DNA of 43,260 nucleotides from Prorocentrum cordatum. Its lineage: Eukaryota; Sar; Dinophyceae; Prorocentrales; Prorocentraceae. The position numbers were made by a program, and so were the translations under genes. The DNA is taken from contig CAUYUJ010014622.1 in NCBI GenBank assembly GCA_963575745.1, positions 1-43,260 of the forward strand. The letters run 5' to 3'. Below are positions 1 through 9,537 of this stretch, piece by piece. How positions within the stretch are numbered: position 1 is the stretch's first letter; each line of letters begins with the position of its first letter. Below the pieces are notes generated by a model that had not been told where the DNA came from, did not search any database, and saw only the letters and a program-made list of their open reading frames with translations.

Positions 1-99
1 GCAGACCGATCTCCTCGTGGTGCCCCAGGCGCCAAACCTCGGCGGCCCTCGCAGGGCCTTCGGCGGCCTTCGCCCGTGGGCGGCCTTCGGGGGCCTTCG

Positions 100-136
100 G
101 CGTCGTCGTCGTCGACGTCGACGTCGTCGTCGTCGA

Positions 137-176
<40 letters not shown>

Positions 177-231
177 TTCGTCGTCGTCTTCGTCATCGTC
201 GTGGTCACCGTCGTCGTGGTCACCGTCGTCG
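100..231. repeat. (GTC)n / (TCG)n microsatellite
   Basis: A nearly pure GTC trinucleotide tract interrupted by a few GTCGAC and TCTTCG steps. It ends in two copies of a GTGGTCACC palindrome separated by CGTCGTC. It is open in all frames (poly-Ser, poly-Arg, poly-Val), so the long frames across it are not evidence of a gene. Confidence 0.95.
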
Positions 232-242
232 AGCCTCTGGGG

Positions 243-1133
243 AGCCCCGCCGACGCCAGCCCTCAAAGTATGCACGCAGCCCGCCAGCCATATGTGCAAG
301 GCCACGGCCTCTCCCGCTCCGCTCTCAAGCGGCCTGGGCGACCACCCCAACGAGCGTCCCATTGCATTCCAAACCACACCATACTACCCCATCCCCCCCC
401 CCCCACGGCGCCAGTCTGGATCACCTTCTGAATCACTTCGGGCATGCCCCTTCTTTCACCACCCACCAAACCACCCCAACCCAACCCGAAGGCCCCATTT
501 TGCCCTCCGTTCACAGTTGGGGGTGTTGGGGCGTCGGGGAACATTGGAGAAACGCATGCGGAACCCATACAGTACCCCCCCAAACCCGAAATGCGGGTAT
601 TCGGTAGTCGTTCTTCCCAGACGAGCGGGCGTGGTTCCCGTGCTTCCTCCCCCGCCTTCCCTAGCTCACGCCGTCGGCGTGGGCCAGCACCGCTGTACCT
701 TATCACGAGCGTCACGACATTGCTGTTCGCATCTTCTCACCCTGTGTATGGCATTTGTCCCGCAACCTGTCTGGATCACTTGAGACATACACTTGTTCGT
801 CTGACTTCGGACCAGAGGATAGCAAGCTTGCCCGGCGGACGCCGCTGTGACCTGACCACCGCACCACACCAGAGGATAGATTCATCGAGCATGGCCGCGA
901 GGATTGCTTGAGCGCGATTGCTAGAGAAACAGTGCCGTGCTGGGGGGGGAACAAGCCCGGACCCCCGACGTCGTGAGTCCGTGAGTTGTTCCTGCCGTCG
1001 ACAGGTCCGGACCCGCTCCCCCCTGGACCGGCCTCCCGTCCCCAGCCGCCTTCTGCCAGGTCCCGGGGCCCGGCCAGGGGCTCCCGGCGGCCGAGAACGG
1101 CGAACGACCTCCCGTCGTGATCTGTGTCATAAC
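243..1133. other. No gene recognised
   Basis: Mixed-composition sequence with short overlapping frames on both strands and none that I recognise. It holds short homopolymers, such as a C run near 392-402 and a G run near 943-950. I see no repeat family and no structured RNA here. Confidence 0.5.
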
Positions 1134-1135
1134 GC

Positions 1136-1240
1136 GAGGAGGAGGAGGAGGCGGAGGAGGACAAGGAGGAGGAGGAGGAGGAGGAGGCGGAGGCGGCGGA
1201 GGCGGAGGCGGAGGTGGCGGAGGAGGAGGAGGAGGAGGAT
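1136..1240. repeat. GGA/GGC polypurine-rich microsatellite
   Basis: A GGA trinucleotide tract with periodic GGC replacements. The plus strand is almost all purine apart from the C of GGC. It is the first of more than twenty such tracts in the window, and the poly-Gly, poly-Arg and poly-Pro frames over it are artefacts. Confidence 0.95.
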
Positions 1241-1242
1241 CA

Positions 1243-1900
1243 TGCTGGATTCTGCTGATCGAGCGAACACGATGCCCCATGGAATCGCGACGCGGGCATC
1301 CTGGCCGCACCGGGACGTCCCCGAGCCGAGCCAGAACGCCGTGCCCTCTGAGGGCTTGCCTCAGAGGAGCTTTCCCGTCATGGGATGTATACACCCTGTG
1401 GGCCCCAGGATTACATGGGGAACACAAGCCCGACCATCTGTCGCGGGCGTACCTGGCATACCTACGACAGAAAACATGCGCCTTGCGGAACACGAGTTTT
1501 TGGCCCGCCCCTCTAGCTTTGTCGACCCTGACAGCCCCCCAGTCCAGAGAGGCCCGCGGAGGGGGGGGGGGCCATCAGGGGTGGGGGAGGGGCCTCCTCG
1601 GCCCCTTCGCCCTCACCGCCAGCCGTCCCAGGAGGCCCAGGGGGTCCAGGAGCACCAGGGCGGGGTCGAGGGGGTTCGAGTGCATCGGCGGACTCGAGCC
1701 CTTCTGAGTGTCGACGATGCCACTACCTAGTACACCTACATACGCCGCGAATTCGAGGATGTCACGAAGGAGCCTTATGCTTCTCAGTATAGGCTGCAAT
1801 ATAGGCCTCTCTGCACCGGGCGGGGCGGGTATGATACAGCGCCCCCTGCTCGGCGCAGTGATCAGCTATTTTGGTGTGTTCTCACCTCGCGCGGCCGATG
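1243..1900. other. No gene recognised; flank of a degraded retrotransposon
   Basis: This stretch lies 3' of the RNase H remnant in the minus orientation, so it may hold more of a decayed retrotransposon, but I find no conserved motif in it. A short G run sits at 1560-1570. Confidence 0.4.
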
Positions 1901-1942
<42 letters not shown>

Positions 1943-1952
1943 GTTTCTCTCT
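1901..1952. repeat. (CT)n dinucleotide microsatellite
   Basis: About 50 bases of CT repeat with a few TTT and TGT interruptions. On the minus strand it is a GA tract read as Arg-Glu repeats, fused directly to the end of the RNase H domain. It therefore replaces the natural 3' continuation of that domain. Confidence 0.95.
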
Positions 1953-2440
1953 ATCGGCCCGCGAAGCGTGAGCTTTGACTTTACAGACCTGCACAGTGTG
2001 GCTCGGCCCGCCGAGCTCACTCAGAGCCCCGGGAATCTCATCCCAGAGGTCCAGGTGCAGGAGAGCCTTCTTGTCGAGCCCGCCGGGGCCCTCGAGGATG
2101 CCATTGAGTACGTTCTGACAGCCCATGAAGATCCTGAACGGGGGCGCTCCATGTTTCAGCACCTGCAGCACCGCGCAGAGCTCCGCCCTCAAGATGTGCT
2201 GCGTCCACTGTGGCCCAGGCAATGGCCCGTAGCACACGTACTCCGTGTCGTAGCTGTCGCCTTGGAGGTTCGTGAAGTTCCAGCCTGCTCTCCGCAGCGG
2301 GGCGTAGTCACCGTACTGCAAGGAGCCGTCCGTGTAGATGTCTCCTGTCACGAGACCCAGCTGGTCGCTCTCGTAGAGCCACTCGTCGCATGACTCTTTT
2401 TTCCCCACAAATTCAGCTCCTCTGCGGGTTCTGCCGTGAT
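1953..2440 (-). pseudogene. Retrotransposon RNase H domain, degenerate fragment
   Basis: Read on the minus strand, this region gives an RNase H-like fold with family motifs in order: YTDGS (first Asp codon 2328-2330), then RAELCAVLQVL about 49 residues later (Glu codon 2181-2183), then GCQNVLNGI, then KVKAHASRAD near the end (Asp codon 1953-1955). RNase H of this type removes RNA from the RNA:DNA hybrid during reverse transcription of retroelements. The third catalytic Asp, expected in a DCQNV-type motif, is Gly (GGC, 2121-2123), one transition away from Asp. The fragment is bounded by a (CT)n tract 3' and a long GGA tract 5', and no reverse transcriptase or endonuclease remains. I read it as a dead fragment. 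An LTR element or a domesticated RNase H are alternatives. Confidence 0.75.
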
Positions 2441-2446
2441 GCCGCG

Positions 2447-2577
2447 GAAGAGGAGGAGGAGGAGGAGGAGGAGGAGGAGGAGGAGGAGGAGGAGGAGGAG
2501 GAGGGGGAGGAGGAGGGGGAGGAGGAGGGGGAGGAGGAGGAGGAGGAGGAGGAAGGAGGAGGAGGAGGAGGAGGAGG
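2447..2577. repeat. GGA polypurine tract
   Basis: About 130 bases of GGA with GGGGGA and AAGGA interruptions and an all-purine plus strand. It abuts the 5' side of the RNase H fragment in minus orientation and produces a poly-Pro/poly-Leu stretch there. Confidence 0.95.
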
Positions 2578-2579
2578 CG

Positions 2580-3057
2580 CCCTCGGATTGTTCCATTCTC
2601 TCCCCGTGGCGCCAGGAGGCGGCGCGCGCTGCGGCGCCCCCGCCTGCGCGCGCCGAGCGGGCGACGGGCGCGGGCCGCGCGGAGGCCGCGGCGTCGGGCC
2701 CCTGCGGCCTGGCGGAGGCCCCGCGGGCCCGAGCCTCCTTGCACGATGCTGTGTTCCGTGTCGCTGACCACCGAGGCCAGGGGAGATACACTGGCGCAGC
2801 TGTCCTTGCTCCTATCGGGATTCCACACCGGCTACCCTCCACCTCCATCTTCCATACCTTCTGGGCCGACCTCTGCGGAAGGCGCGGAAGGTGATGCATT
2901 GAAGTTACTAAAAGCCTCAGGGAACACAAGAAAAGTCAGCGTTTCACGAAGCGCAAGAGAGTGGAAGGTCAGCACGGAAGGTCTGGAAGAATGAGGGCGA
3001 GGGTAGCTGGCCTCGTTTGAACCCCGCCCGTGGGCCGCGAAGTCCAGGTACCCATAC
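2580..3057. other. No gene recognised; GC-rich then mixed sequence
   Basis: The first 160 bases are extremely GC-rich with CGCG clusters, and the rest is mixed. In minus orientation it is 5' of the RNase H fragment, but I see no reverse transcriptase motif (no FADD/YADD-type box) in any frame. Confidence 0.4.
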
Positions 3058-3065
3058 CGCTATCC

Positions 3066-3226
3066 CTGAAGTCGGGCATGTCCCTTTACAAGACGAATGT
3101 TCAAGCATAGTCAAAAATAATCAGGGGACGATTTGCCGACTATTTCAACAATGGTTGAACAGAATGGGTTGATCCCTTTTTATTTGTCGTCCAAAATCCG
3201 CCTGTGGAGGGACACGCCCGACCTAA
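3066..3226. mobile_element. MITE-like element, GTCGGGC-TGTCCC family, copy 1
   Basis: The left end reads CTGAAGTCGGGCATGTCCCT and the inverse complement of the right end reads TTAGGTCGGGCGTGTCCCTC, so the ends are imperfect inverted repeats of about 25 bp. The element is 161 bp and non-coding. CGCTATCC occurs immediately outside both ends (3058-3065 and 3227-3234), an exact 8-bp target duplication. Eight-bp duplications are typical of hAT-type transposition, so this may be a non-autonomous hAT-like element, though I see no transposase. Related copies lie at 11602-12697, 28220-28381 and 28693-29026. Confidence 0.75.
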
Positions 3227-3539
3227 CGCTATCCTTCGCCCGTTTCCCCTTTTTTGGCCTCCTGGGAGGCCCTCTGTCGCCACCGCTGGGTTGGCCTCGA
3301 AATCCTGGTCAGAGCGCGCCCCGGGAGAGGTCTGGGAAGCAACTGGCCGTATTGGTGCCTTCCGTTTTCCCCAGGGGGGGCGGCTGTGTTGTTTGCCCCA
3401 TGGCGCGGGGCGGGCGCTTTCTGGGCCAAATCAGATCCCCTCCCTCCCCCCTCCCCTGCACGCACGCACCATCCTGGGCGTTTCCTCCCCCCCCCCCTCC
3501 CCCCCACTCCCTGCGCGTACGCACTGTCCCGCCCGCCAC

Positions 3540-4555
3540 CTCCCCCGCGGCAATGAGGCGGCAACGAGCGGTAACGGGCGGCAGCGTGGCGGATCCTCGA
3601 CGGGCCCACAGCGCACGAGGCGGCAACGAGGCGGCAGCCGGCGGCAGCGTGTCGAATCCTCGACACACCTGCGCAGCCCAAGAGGCGGCAACGAGCGGCA
3701 ACTGGCGGTACTGTTCTGCAAATCCTCGACTTACTTACACAGCGCACGAGGCGGCAACGAAGCGGACAACGGGCGGCAACGTGGTGGATCTTTGATGTAT
3801 CCGCACGGTACACGAGGCGGCAACGAGCGGCAAGGGGCGGCAGCGTGGCGAATCTTTTGCATATCCACACAGCGCACGGCACGGCAACGAGGCGGCAACA
3901 CGCGGCAACGGGCGGCAGGCAACCGGCGGCACTTCGCGAATCCTCGCCCAGCCCCGCACAGCGCACGAGGCGGCAACGAGGCGGCAGTGGGCGGCAGCGG
4001 GCTGCAGCGTGGCGGATCCTCGACACATCCACACAGCGCACGACGCGGCAACGAGGCGGCAACGGGCGGCAGCGTCGCGCATCCTCGACGTACCCACACG
4101 TCGCGCGGGGCGGCAACGAGGCGGTTAACGGGCGGCAGCGTCGCGAATCCTCGACGGGCCTGCGCAGCGCACGGAGTGGCCAACGAGGCGGCAACCGGCG
4201 GAAACTGATGGTACTCTTGCGAAGCTTCGATGTACCCACACAGCGCACGAGGCGGCAACGAGGCGGCCACGGAACGGGCACGGGCGGCAACGTGGCGAAT
4301 CCTCGACATACCCACGCGGCGCAGTATGTGGCAACGAGGCGACAACGAAGGGGCAACGGGCGGAATGGTTGCGAATCCTCGGCATACCCACGCAGCGCGC
4401 GAAGCGGCAACGAAGCGGCAACGAAGCGAACCTTCGACGTACCAACACAGCGCGCGAGGCGGGCCACTGAGCGGCAATGAGGCGGCAACGAGGCGGCAAC
4501 GAGGCAGCAACGAGGCGGCAGCGGGCGGCAATTGGTCGATTCCTCCACATACCCA
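3540..4555. repeat. GC-rich minisatellite with nested GGCGGCAACGA sub-repeats
   Basis: About 1 kb of tandem units of roughly 60-75 bp. Each unit reads approximately TCCTCGACATACCCACACAG, then CGCACGAGGCGGCAACGA, then one to four further GGCGGCAACG copies. Length changes come mostly from the number of inner 10-11-bp sub-repeats, so there is a two-level hierarchy. All frames over it are Arg/Gly/Asn/Ala-rich and variable between units, which is unlike a conserved protein repeat. Confidence 0.9.
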
Positions 4556-5496
4556 GTTCTTTTGGAAGAAGTAATAAGTCTGGATGCCAGCACTGCTTGG
4601 GGAGCTAAGGAGCTTGGCTTCTCGGAGCCATCTTGGAGGTGCCCTTGGGGCCCTCTTGATGCGTCTGGAGGGCTTTCTTGGCTATCTGGAGACCACATTG
4701 TGCATCATTTGGTTGGCTTTTAGGCCGGCTCGGTGCACTCTTGGACCGTCCCCTGGGGCCTCGTGAGACCCTCTCGGCACGTCATGGGGCCGTCTTGACC
4801 CGAAACGGCCACGCGGCAAGGCCCAGGCATCCCAGGATCCGCCGGAGCTCGGGTCGGCGGGCCCTTGACAGAATCTCCAGGACTGAGGACGGAGGACGCG
4901 AGGGATCTGAGGACACTAGGAAGTGCTTCGCGGCACGGTAGCAGATCATGTGAGCATGCAAGCACGTTCTGTCCTACGTTTTTAGTGGTCAGGGTGGGTT
5001 TGTTGGAGGCATTGTGATACATGGTAAGTGTCATGTCACACTAGCATCAGTTGGCCTGCGTTTCGAGCCGTAACGTTGTCTCGATGCGTTTTCGCAGCGT
5101 AGCCAACTGGCAGCACAGCCATCCCTACGGTAGGTTCATGTTACGTCGTCGCGGCGGCGACCCCAGCGTGGGCTCCCAAGGTTGAACACCCACAGTGGCC
5201 GCGAATCAACCGATGTTGAACGATCTGCGCTATCGGGAAGCTCCGAGGATTCAAGGCTGAGCTATCCACGCCGTATCAAGCAATACCGAAGCCGTCACGG
5301 CACGAGCCTGCCGCAGTCGGGCTCGCAAGAGCCTCCCGTCGCTCACACACAGATACCACGTCTCACACTCGACTGCCGCACGGATGATGGCAGCCCCCCT
5401 CCCCCCAGCAGGACGAGATGCGCACCGAGGCGGGCGGCTGGTGCAGGAAGCCCTGAGACCCAAAAACGTGGCCATCTCTCGAGGGTGATGTTTTAC
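4556..5496. other. No gene recognised; degenerate CTTGGGGCC-type sequence, then mixed
   Basis: Bases 4595-4760 hold a loose tandem of CTTGG, GGGGCC and CATCTTGG words, also seen in inverse orientation at 22880-23160 and in the same orientation near 39025-39150. The remainder is mixed sequence with short frames and nothing I recognise. Confidence 0.4.
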
Positions 5497-5739
5497 TTCC
5501 GCCGGCCTTCCGCCGGCGGAGGCGGCCGCGTTGTACAGTCGGGGCCCTGAAGAAGGGGAGGGGCTCCGTGTTCCTGAATTGTTTCGCAGCTTGCCTCAGG
5601 TTTTCATTAGGGTTTCGATACGAAATCGAAGTTCAACTTATGGAAAATAGGGGCCTCGTTCCTTGTTTAGGGTTCCTTAGGTCAACGCCCCGACTGTATT
5701 TCCGCTGGCCTTCCGCCGGCGGAGGCGGCCGCGCTGTAC
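5497..5739. repeat. 40-bp direct repeat pair bracketing a transposon-like element
   Basis: A 40-bp sequence ending GGCGGCCGCG(T/C)TGTAC occurs at 5497-5536 and again at 5700-5739 with two mismatches. The first copy ends on the TA and first base of the element at 5536-5696, and the second starts one base beyond the element's other TA. The element therefore lies between the two halves of a local tandem duplication. Confidence 0.8.
5536..5696. mobile_element. Tc1/mariner-like MITE, CAGTCGGGGC family, copy 1
   Basis: The element is 161 bp. Its left end is CAGTCGGGGCCCTGAAGAAG and the inverse complement of its right end is CAGTCGGGGCGTTGACC. TA flanks both sides (5534-5535 and 5697-5698). A CAGT terminus with TA duplications is the hallmark of Tc1/mariner elements and their Stowaway-type MITEs. 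The interior has no frame of note and contains a small TTTCGATACGAAA palindrome. A second full copy is at 41370-41546, and their interiors align throughout. Confidence 0.85.
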
Positions 5740-6089
5740 TTCCCCGCCTGCCCGCCGCCCCTCCGCCCAGGAAGCGACGACGACCCCCTTCGATCCCCGA
5801 GGGCGAGGCCCCTCCTGGAGAGCGCCCCGCGCGTGGCAGAGGAGGAGCGCGCCTCGCGGCAGGGCGAGGCAGAGGCCTGCCTGAAGCGCAGCGAGCCGCC
5901 GCGGGAGCTGCCTCCCCGCCGCCCGCCGCCAGGCCGCCCGCCCCGAGCCCCGCGCCCGCGCCCGGGAGCCTCCCGCGCCCGCCCCGGCCGCGGCCGCGGC
6001 GCCGGCGGCCGAGCCGCGGCCGCCCGCGGCGGCTCGCCAGGCCGCCGCCGCCGACCCGGAGGCCCTGGCGATGCGGCATTTGCCCACGA
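5740..6089. other. Extremely GC-rich block, possible coding fragment
   Basis: About 350 bases of almost pure CCG/CGC-type sequence, open on both strands as Pro/Arg/Ala-rich frames. Codon third positions are saturated with G and C in more than one frame, so the coding strand cannot be chosen. I do not recognise a protein. Confidence 0.2.
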
Positions 6090-6105
6090 CGTCGGATCGC
6101 AGGGG

Positions 6106-6251
6106 GTCTGTCCGTTCAGTCCTCCCGGATGGGGTCGGAGTAGTAGCTGGGGCCGGAGGATCGCGCCGCATCGCCGATGCATCGGCGACGCATCGATCCT
6201 CCGATCCCATCTACTCGGGCCCTATGTGGGTGGCCTTTAATAAGTCCACAT
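6106..6251. mobile_element. Foldback element, CATCGGCGATG family, copy 1
   Basis: The left arm has GGGGTCGGAG then GGATCGCGCCGCATCGCCGA. The right arm has the inverse words ending GATCCCATCTACTCGGGCCC. The centre is GCCGATGCATCGGC, a perfect palindrome. A 16-bp exact direct repeat, CGTCGGATCGCAGGGG, lies just outside at 6090-6105 and 6252-6267. Related elements lie at 9538-9769 and 42869-43052, with a partial arm at 12896-12962. It has no coding capacity. Confidence 0.75.
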
Positions 6252-6404
6252 CGTCGGATCGCAGGGGATCATGCAGAGGGAGTTGTCGAGGGTCGCCCAA
6301 CTGCGGTTCATGGACCATTTCTCCCACATTGTTATCCTAAGATGGGGTTATTGTTATTACTGGGACGCCTCCACTTCAGAACTCACCCGCGTTTTTATTT
6401 GTCA

Positions 6405-6770
6405 TCACGCTCAGAACACTCGTACTCAAACTCACCCACACCCAGATACACTCACACTCAGACTCACTGACACTCAGACGCACTCAGATTCAGGCTCATT
6501 CGCATTCAGATTTACGCTTATTCAGATTTACTCCCATTCAGACCCACTCGCGTTCAGACTCGCACATATTCAGACACTCGCATCCTGAAGCAGGTCATTC
6601 TCAGACTCATACACACTCCAACATTCATACTCATATTTACGCGCAGTCGTATGTACTGATGTTCAGACTCATTCTCACTCAGACGAATTCATATTGAGAT
6701 AGGCACGTACTCAGATTCATCCATCCCCAGCCAAGTCATATTCGGACGCACGCGCACATCACCCATACAG
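6405..6770. repeat. Degenerate ACTCAGA-type minisatellite
   Basis: Words such as CACTCAGA, CATTCAGA and CACTCACA recur about every 12 bases over some 350 bases with many substitutions. It is A/T-richer than its neighbours and non-coding, and it reads as an old, decayed array. Confidence 0.75.
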
Positions 6771-6775
6771 TCAGA

Positions 6776-7735
6776 CACCATGCTGATCGCTTTGTAGCCG
6801 GCGTGGTACTTGAGCACACCAAGAGGAGACGCCATGGGTGGGAACATGTGCCTGGTCGCGCTCAGATTGTAACGATTATGCTTAAGGCGGTTTGCTTGTC
6901 TGGCGGCCCAGACTCTTCTTTGCTTTCAGAGCCCCATGCTCATCGCGATGTAGCAGGCGAAACGCTTGGGCACCCCAAGGAAGAGCCGCCAGGGGTGGGG
7001 ACATTTGCCCGGTAGCGCCAAGGTTGAGGGGACGTCTCGGGCGGTTTGTTTGTTCGGTTGATCAGACGTCGCCCTTCGCAGAGCCTCATGCTCGTCGCGA
7101 TGTAGCAGTCGTGGCGCTTGAGCACCCCAAGAAGGAGCCGCCAGGGGTGCGGACATTTGCCCGTTCGCGCCCAGATTGTGGGAATGTCTGTGGCGGTTTG
7201 CCAGTTTGGTTGACCAGACTTTTCCTTTCTCAGAGACCCATGCTCATCACGATGTAGCAAGCGTGGCATTTGAGGTCCTCAAAGTGGAGAGCTGCCGGGG
7301 ATAATACATTTCCTGTTCGCGCCTAGATTGTGGGGATCTCTCAGGCGCGTTGCTTGTTTGGTTGTCGAAACTTCTCCTTATTGATAGCCTCGTGCGCATC
7401 GCGATGTAGGAGGCGTGACATTTGAGCACCTCAAGGAGGAGCCGCCAATGGTGGGGACATTTGCTTGTACGTGCCCAGATCGCGGGGGCGTCTCTGGCGG
7501 TTTGCCAGTTTGCTTGGCGAGACTTCTCCCTCTCCAGAGCCCCATGCTCATCTCGATGTAGCAGGCGTGGCGCTTGGGCACCCCAAAAGGGAACCGCCGG
7601 GGGGTATTAAGCTTGCCCGTTCTCGCCCAGATTGCTGCGATGTCTCAGGCTGTTTGCCAGCTTGGTCGGCCCGATTTCTCCCTCGTCAGAGCCCCGTGCT
7701 CATTGCGGTGTAGCAGGCACGACATTTGACTACCC
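6776..7735. repeat. 152-bp satellite array
   Basis: Six to seven tandem units. The landmark GATGTAG (first base at 6947, 7099, 7251, 7403, 7555 and 7707 as GGTGTAG) recurs at exactly 152 bases five times in a row, with a first weak unit 156 bases earlier. Units differ by many substitutions but almost no net length change. Each carries CATCGCGATG, a perfect 10-bp palindrome, or a one-to-three-base variant. Since 152 is not a multiple of three, frames rotate at every unit, which argues against a protein repeat. Confidence 0.92.
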
Positions 7736-8060
7736 CAGGGGGTCGGGACATCAGTTCGGTGGCCTGGACCTCGGTGCTGTCAGAACAGAGTGCGAGGGTG
7801 TTTCGGGCGAGGCGCTCGCCGTTTTCAGCACCCTGAGGTGGGGGGGGGGGACGTCAGGGGGGGCTGCACGCGCCCGTTCGCGCCCATATTGTGGAGAGGG
7901 TAGTTTGCTCGTTTGGTGGCTGGGACTTCTCTGCTTTCGGAGCAGATCGTGAAGATGTCTGGAGCGAGGCGCTGGTTTCAGCACCCCAGGCGGCCAGATC
8001 GTGGGGATGTGCCGAGCGAGGCGCTGTGTGTTGCACCTCCTGTTCCTGTCCATTCAGAGC
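7736..8060. repeat. Decayed continuation of the 152-bp array with GCGAGGCGCT words
   Basis: Fragments of the satellite persist (for example CGTTCGCGCCCATATTGTGG), mixed with a local repeat of GAGCGAGGCGCTGGTTTCAG at about 7800, 7960 and 8015. It looks like the eroded edge of the array. Confidence 0.55.
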
Positions 8061-8273
8061 CCCAGGGTCACTTCCACGTACGGAGGAGGACGGACGCGAG
8101 GACGGAGGAGAGAGGACGGATGAGGAATGAAGAGGACGCAGGAAGAGGGAGAAGGGAGGAGGCAGGAAGAGAAGGGAGGGAGCATGATGAGTAGTGAGTA
8201 GTGGGAGGAAATGGGGGGCCCTGCTCACCAGCTGTCTGTCTGTGCGTTGTCGTCGCCGCTGTCCCTCATCGTA

Positions 8274-8275
<2 letters not shown>

Positions 8276-8354
<79 letters not shown>

Positions 8355-8373
8355 TTCGTCGTACTCGTCGTCT
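8276..8373. repeat. (GTC)n microsatellite
   Basis: Nearly 100 bases of pure GTC with two late interruptions. It is read as poly-Val, poly-Arg or poly-Ser on the plus strand and poly-Asp on the minus. Confidence 0.95.
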
Positions 8374-8598
8374 ACTCGGCCTCGCCCTCGCACCTGGACG
8401 CTCACGGCCAGACACTCACAGCGGGACGTGCCAGGGACGTGTCCGCGTCGAGCAGTCGCCGCTGCTGCGCCGATGGACCCTGCCTCGAGTGTCCGAGCCG
8501 GCTCCGGCGGGCAGGTCGGCGCCGGCCCAGGGGGGCGCCGGCCCAGGGGGCGCCGGCGGGCCACGCAGAAGGTCTGGACCCGCTCGCCCGTCGCGGAA
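8374..8598. other. GC-rich block, possible exon but strand uncertain
   Basis: About 220 bases with saturated GC third positions in several frames. It contains a tandem GGGGGCGCCGGCCCA duplication near 8528-8552. No product is recognised. Confidence 0.2.
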
Positions 8599-8864
8599 GA
8601 TTCAGCTCGGCAGAGAGGGTTTCGGCTATGTTCGACCGCGGGGGGGGCTTCCCACCCAGACATTCCCTGGCATCGCTCGGACGTGTGCATTTTTTTTCGG
8701 CGAGGACCATCGAGGAGCATCCTTGATCATTCGGCGGAAAAGCCACGCACGAAACCGAAAAAAACACAGAGAATGGACGTCCGAGCGATGGCCAGATTCA
8801 GCTCGGCGGAGAGGGTTTTGGGCTATGTTCGACCTCGGGGGGGGCCCTTCCCACCCAGGCATCC
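8599..8864. repeat. ~68-bp direct repeat pair bracketing a MITE
   Basis: The segment starting GATTCAGCTCGGC and ending CCACCCAGACATTCC (8599-8666) recurs at 8795-8864 at roughly 90% identity by eye. The first copy stops at the first base of the inverted-repeat element at 8667, and the second starts at its last base. Confidence 0.85.
8667..8795. mobile_element. MITE with CTGGCATCGCTCGGACGT ends, copy 1
   Basis: The left end is CTGGCATCGCTCGGACGT and the inverse complement of the right end is CTGGCCATCGCTCGGACGT, differing by one inserted base. The element is 129 bp with no coding capacity. A second copy at 27238-27365 has the same ends and a closely matching interior in the same orientation, so the unit is dispersed rather than local. 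Confidence 0.85.
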
Positions 8865-8889
8865 AGCGTCTCAACAAGTCGAGGCGGAG

Positions 8890-9005
8890 TTTTTCCTCCT
8901 CTCTGTTCGGCCTCTCGTGGCTCTTGCCGGGCCTCGAGGCCATCGAGACGAAAAATCGATCCCAAGGAAGTGTTCGAGAGGTCGGGGGCCCGTGTCTCAA
9001 CACTC
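8890..9005. repeat. Arm of an inverted repeat pair with 9965-10085
   Basis: On the minus strand this reads GAGACACGGGCCCCCGACCT then CTCGAACACTTCC and GATGGCCTCGAGGCCCGGCAA. The plus strand at 9965-10085 reads nearly the same words in the same order. The arms are about 100 bases each and about 960 bases apart. Confidence 0.7.
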
Positions 9006-9153
9006 AAGAAAACAGGACCAGGATCCGTCGGGATGAGAGGCGGATCTCTGGGGAGGGGTCAGGGCCTCTTGGGAGCGACGTTGTGGAACATCGGGGCGCT
9101 GGAGCTGTGGAGAGTGACCCTTCTTTCGTGCAGTGGCGAAGCGTCCTGGCGTG

Positions 9154-9328
9154 CCTATAGGCCCACCAAAGAATGTTCTAAGAACCTTTTGTGGTCTGCA
9201 TGACATGTCCTAAGAACATGTCTGGCTGATACTGTTTGGTTTCGCTACATCGGTTCATGTTCTTAGAACATCGTTATGTTTTGAGATCGTTTTGGGGTTC
9301 TAAGAACATGTCGTGGCAGGCCTACAGG
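9154..9328. mobile_element. Inverted-repeat element with ATGTTCTAAGAAC motifs, copy 1
   Basis: The left end CCTATAGGCCCACCAAAGAA and the inverse complement of the right end CCTGTAGGCCTGCCACGACA are followed in both cases by TGTTCT(A/T)AGAACC, about 25 of 33 bases matching. Four copies of a palindromic (A)TGTTCTWAGAACA-type word lie inside, near 9173, 9210, 9257 and 9298. The right half and the sequence just beyond it recur at 25060-25174. No target duplication is clear. Confidence 0.65.
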
Positions 9329-9537
9329 AATGCCGGGACGGTCGGTCCCTGCTCAATTCTTCGCAGTGACCTTTGTTGTGCGGGTTTCGCGTGGCGCGGG
9401 AGGCCAAACACCCAAGCACGCACGCAGGCCACCAGATGGCGCCTAAGAAATGTTTGGAGGGGCGCGTCACGCAGTGGCGCCCTGGACGAGGTTCGTGGTT
9501 GTCGCTGTCGTTGCTGAGACTGTTTGCTCATCCTCCC

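Noticed and set aside
76-783. Long Ser- or Arg-rich frames over the GTC tract and downstream
   Set aside because: Openness comes from the trinucleotide repeat. The downstream part has no codon bias and overlaps equally open frames.
1866-2828. Treating the whole minus frame as one 320-residue RNase H protein
   Set aside because: The N-terminal third is unrelated sequence, then poly-Leu/poly-Pro from the GGA tract, and the C-terminus is the (GA)n read as Arg-Glu. Only the central part is an RNase H domain.
6776-8060. CRISPR-like array reading of the 152-bp repeats
   Set aside because: Units are contiguous and diverged along their whole length, with no short constant repeat separated by unique spacers.
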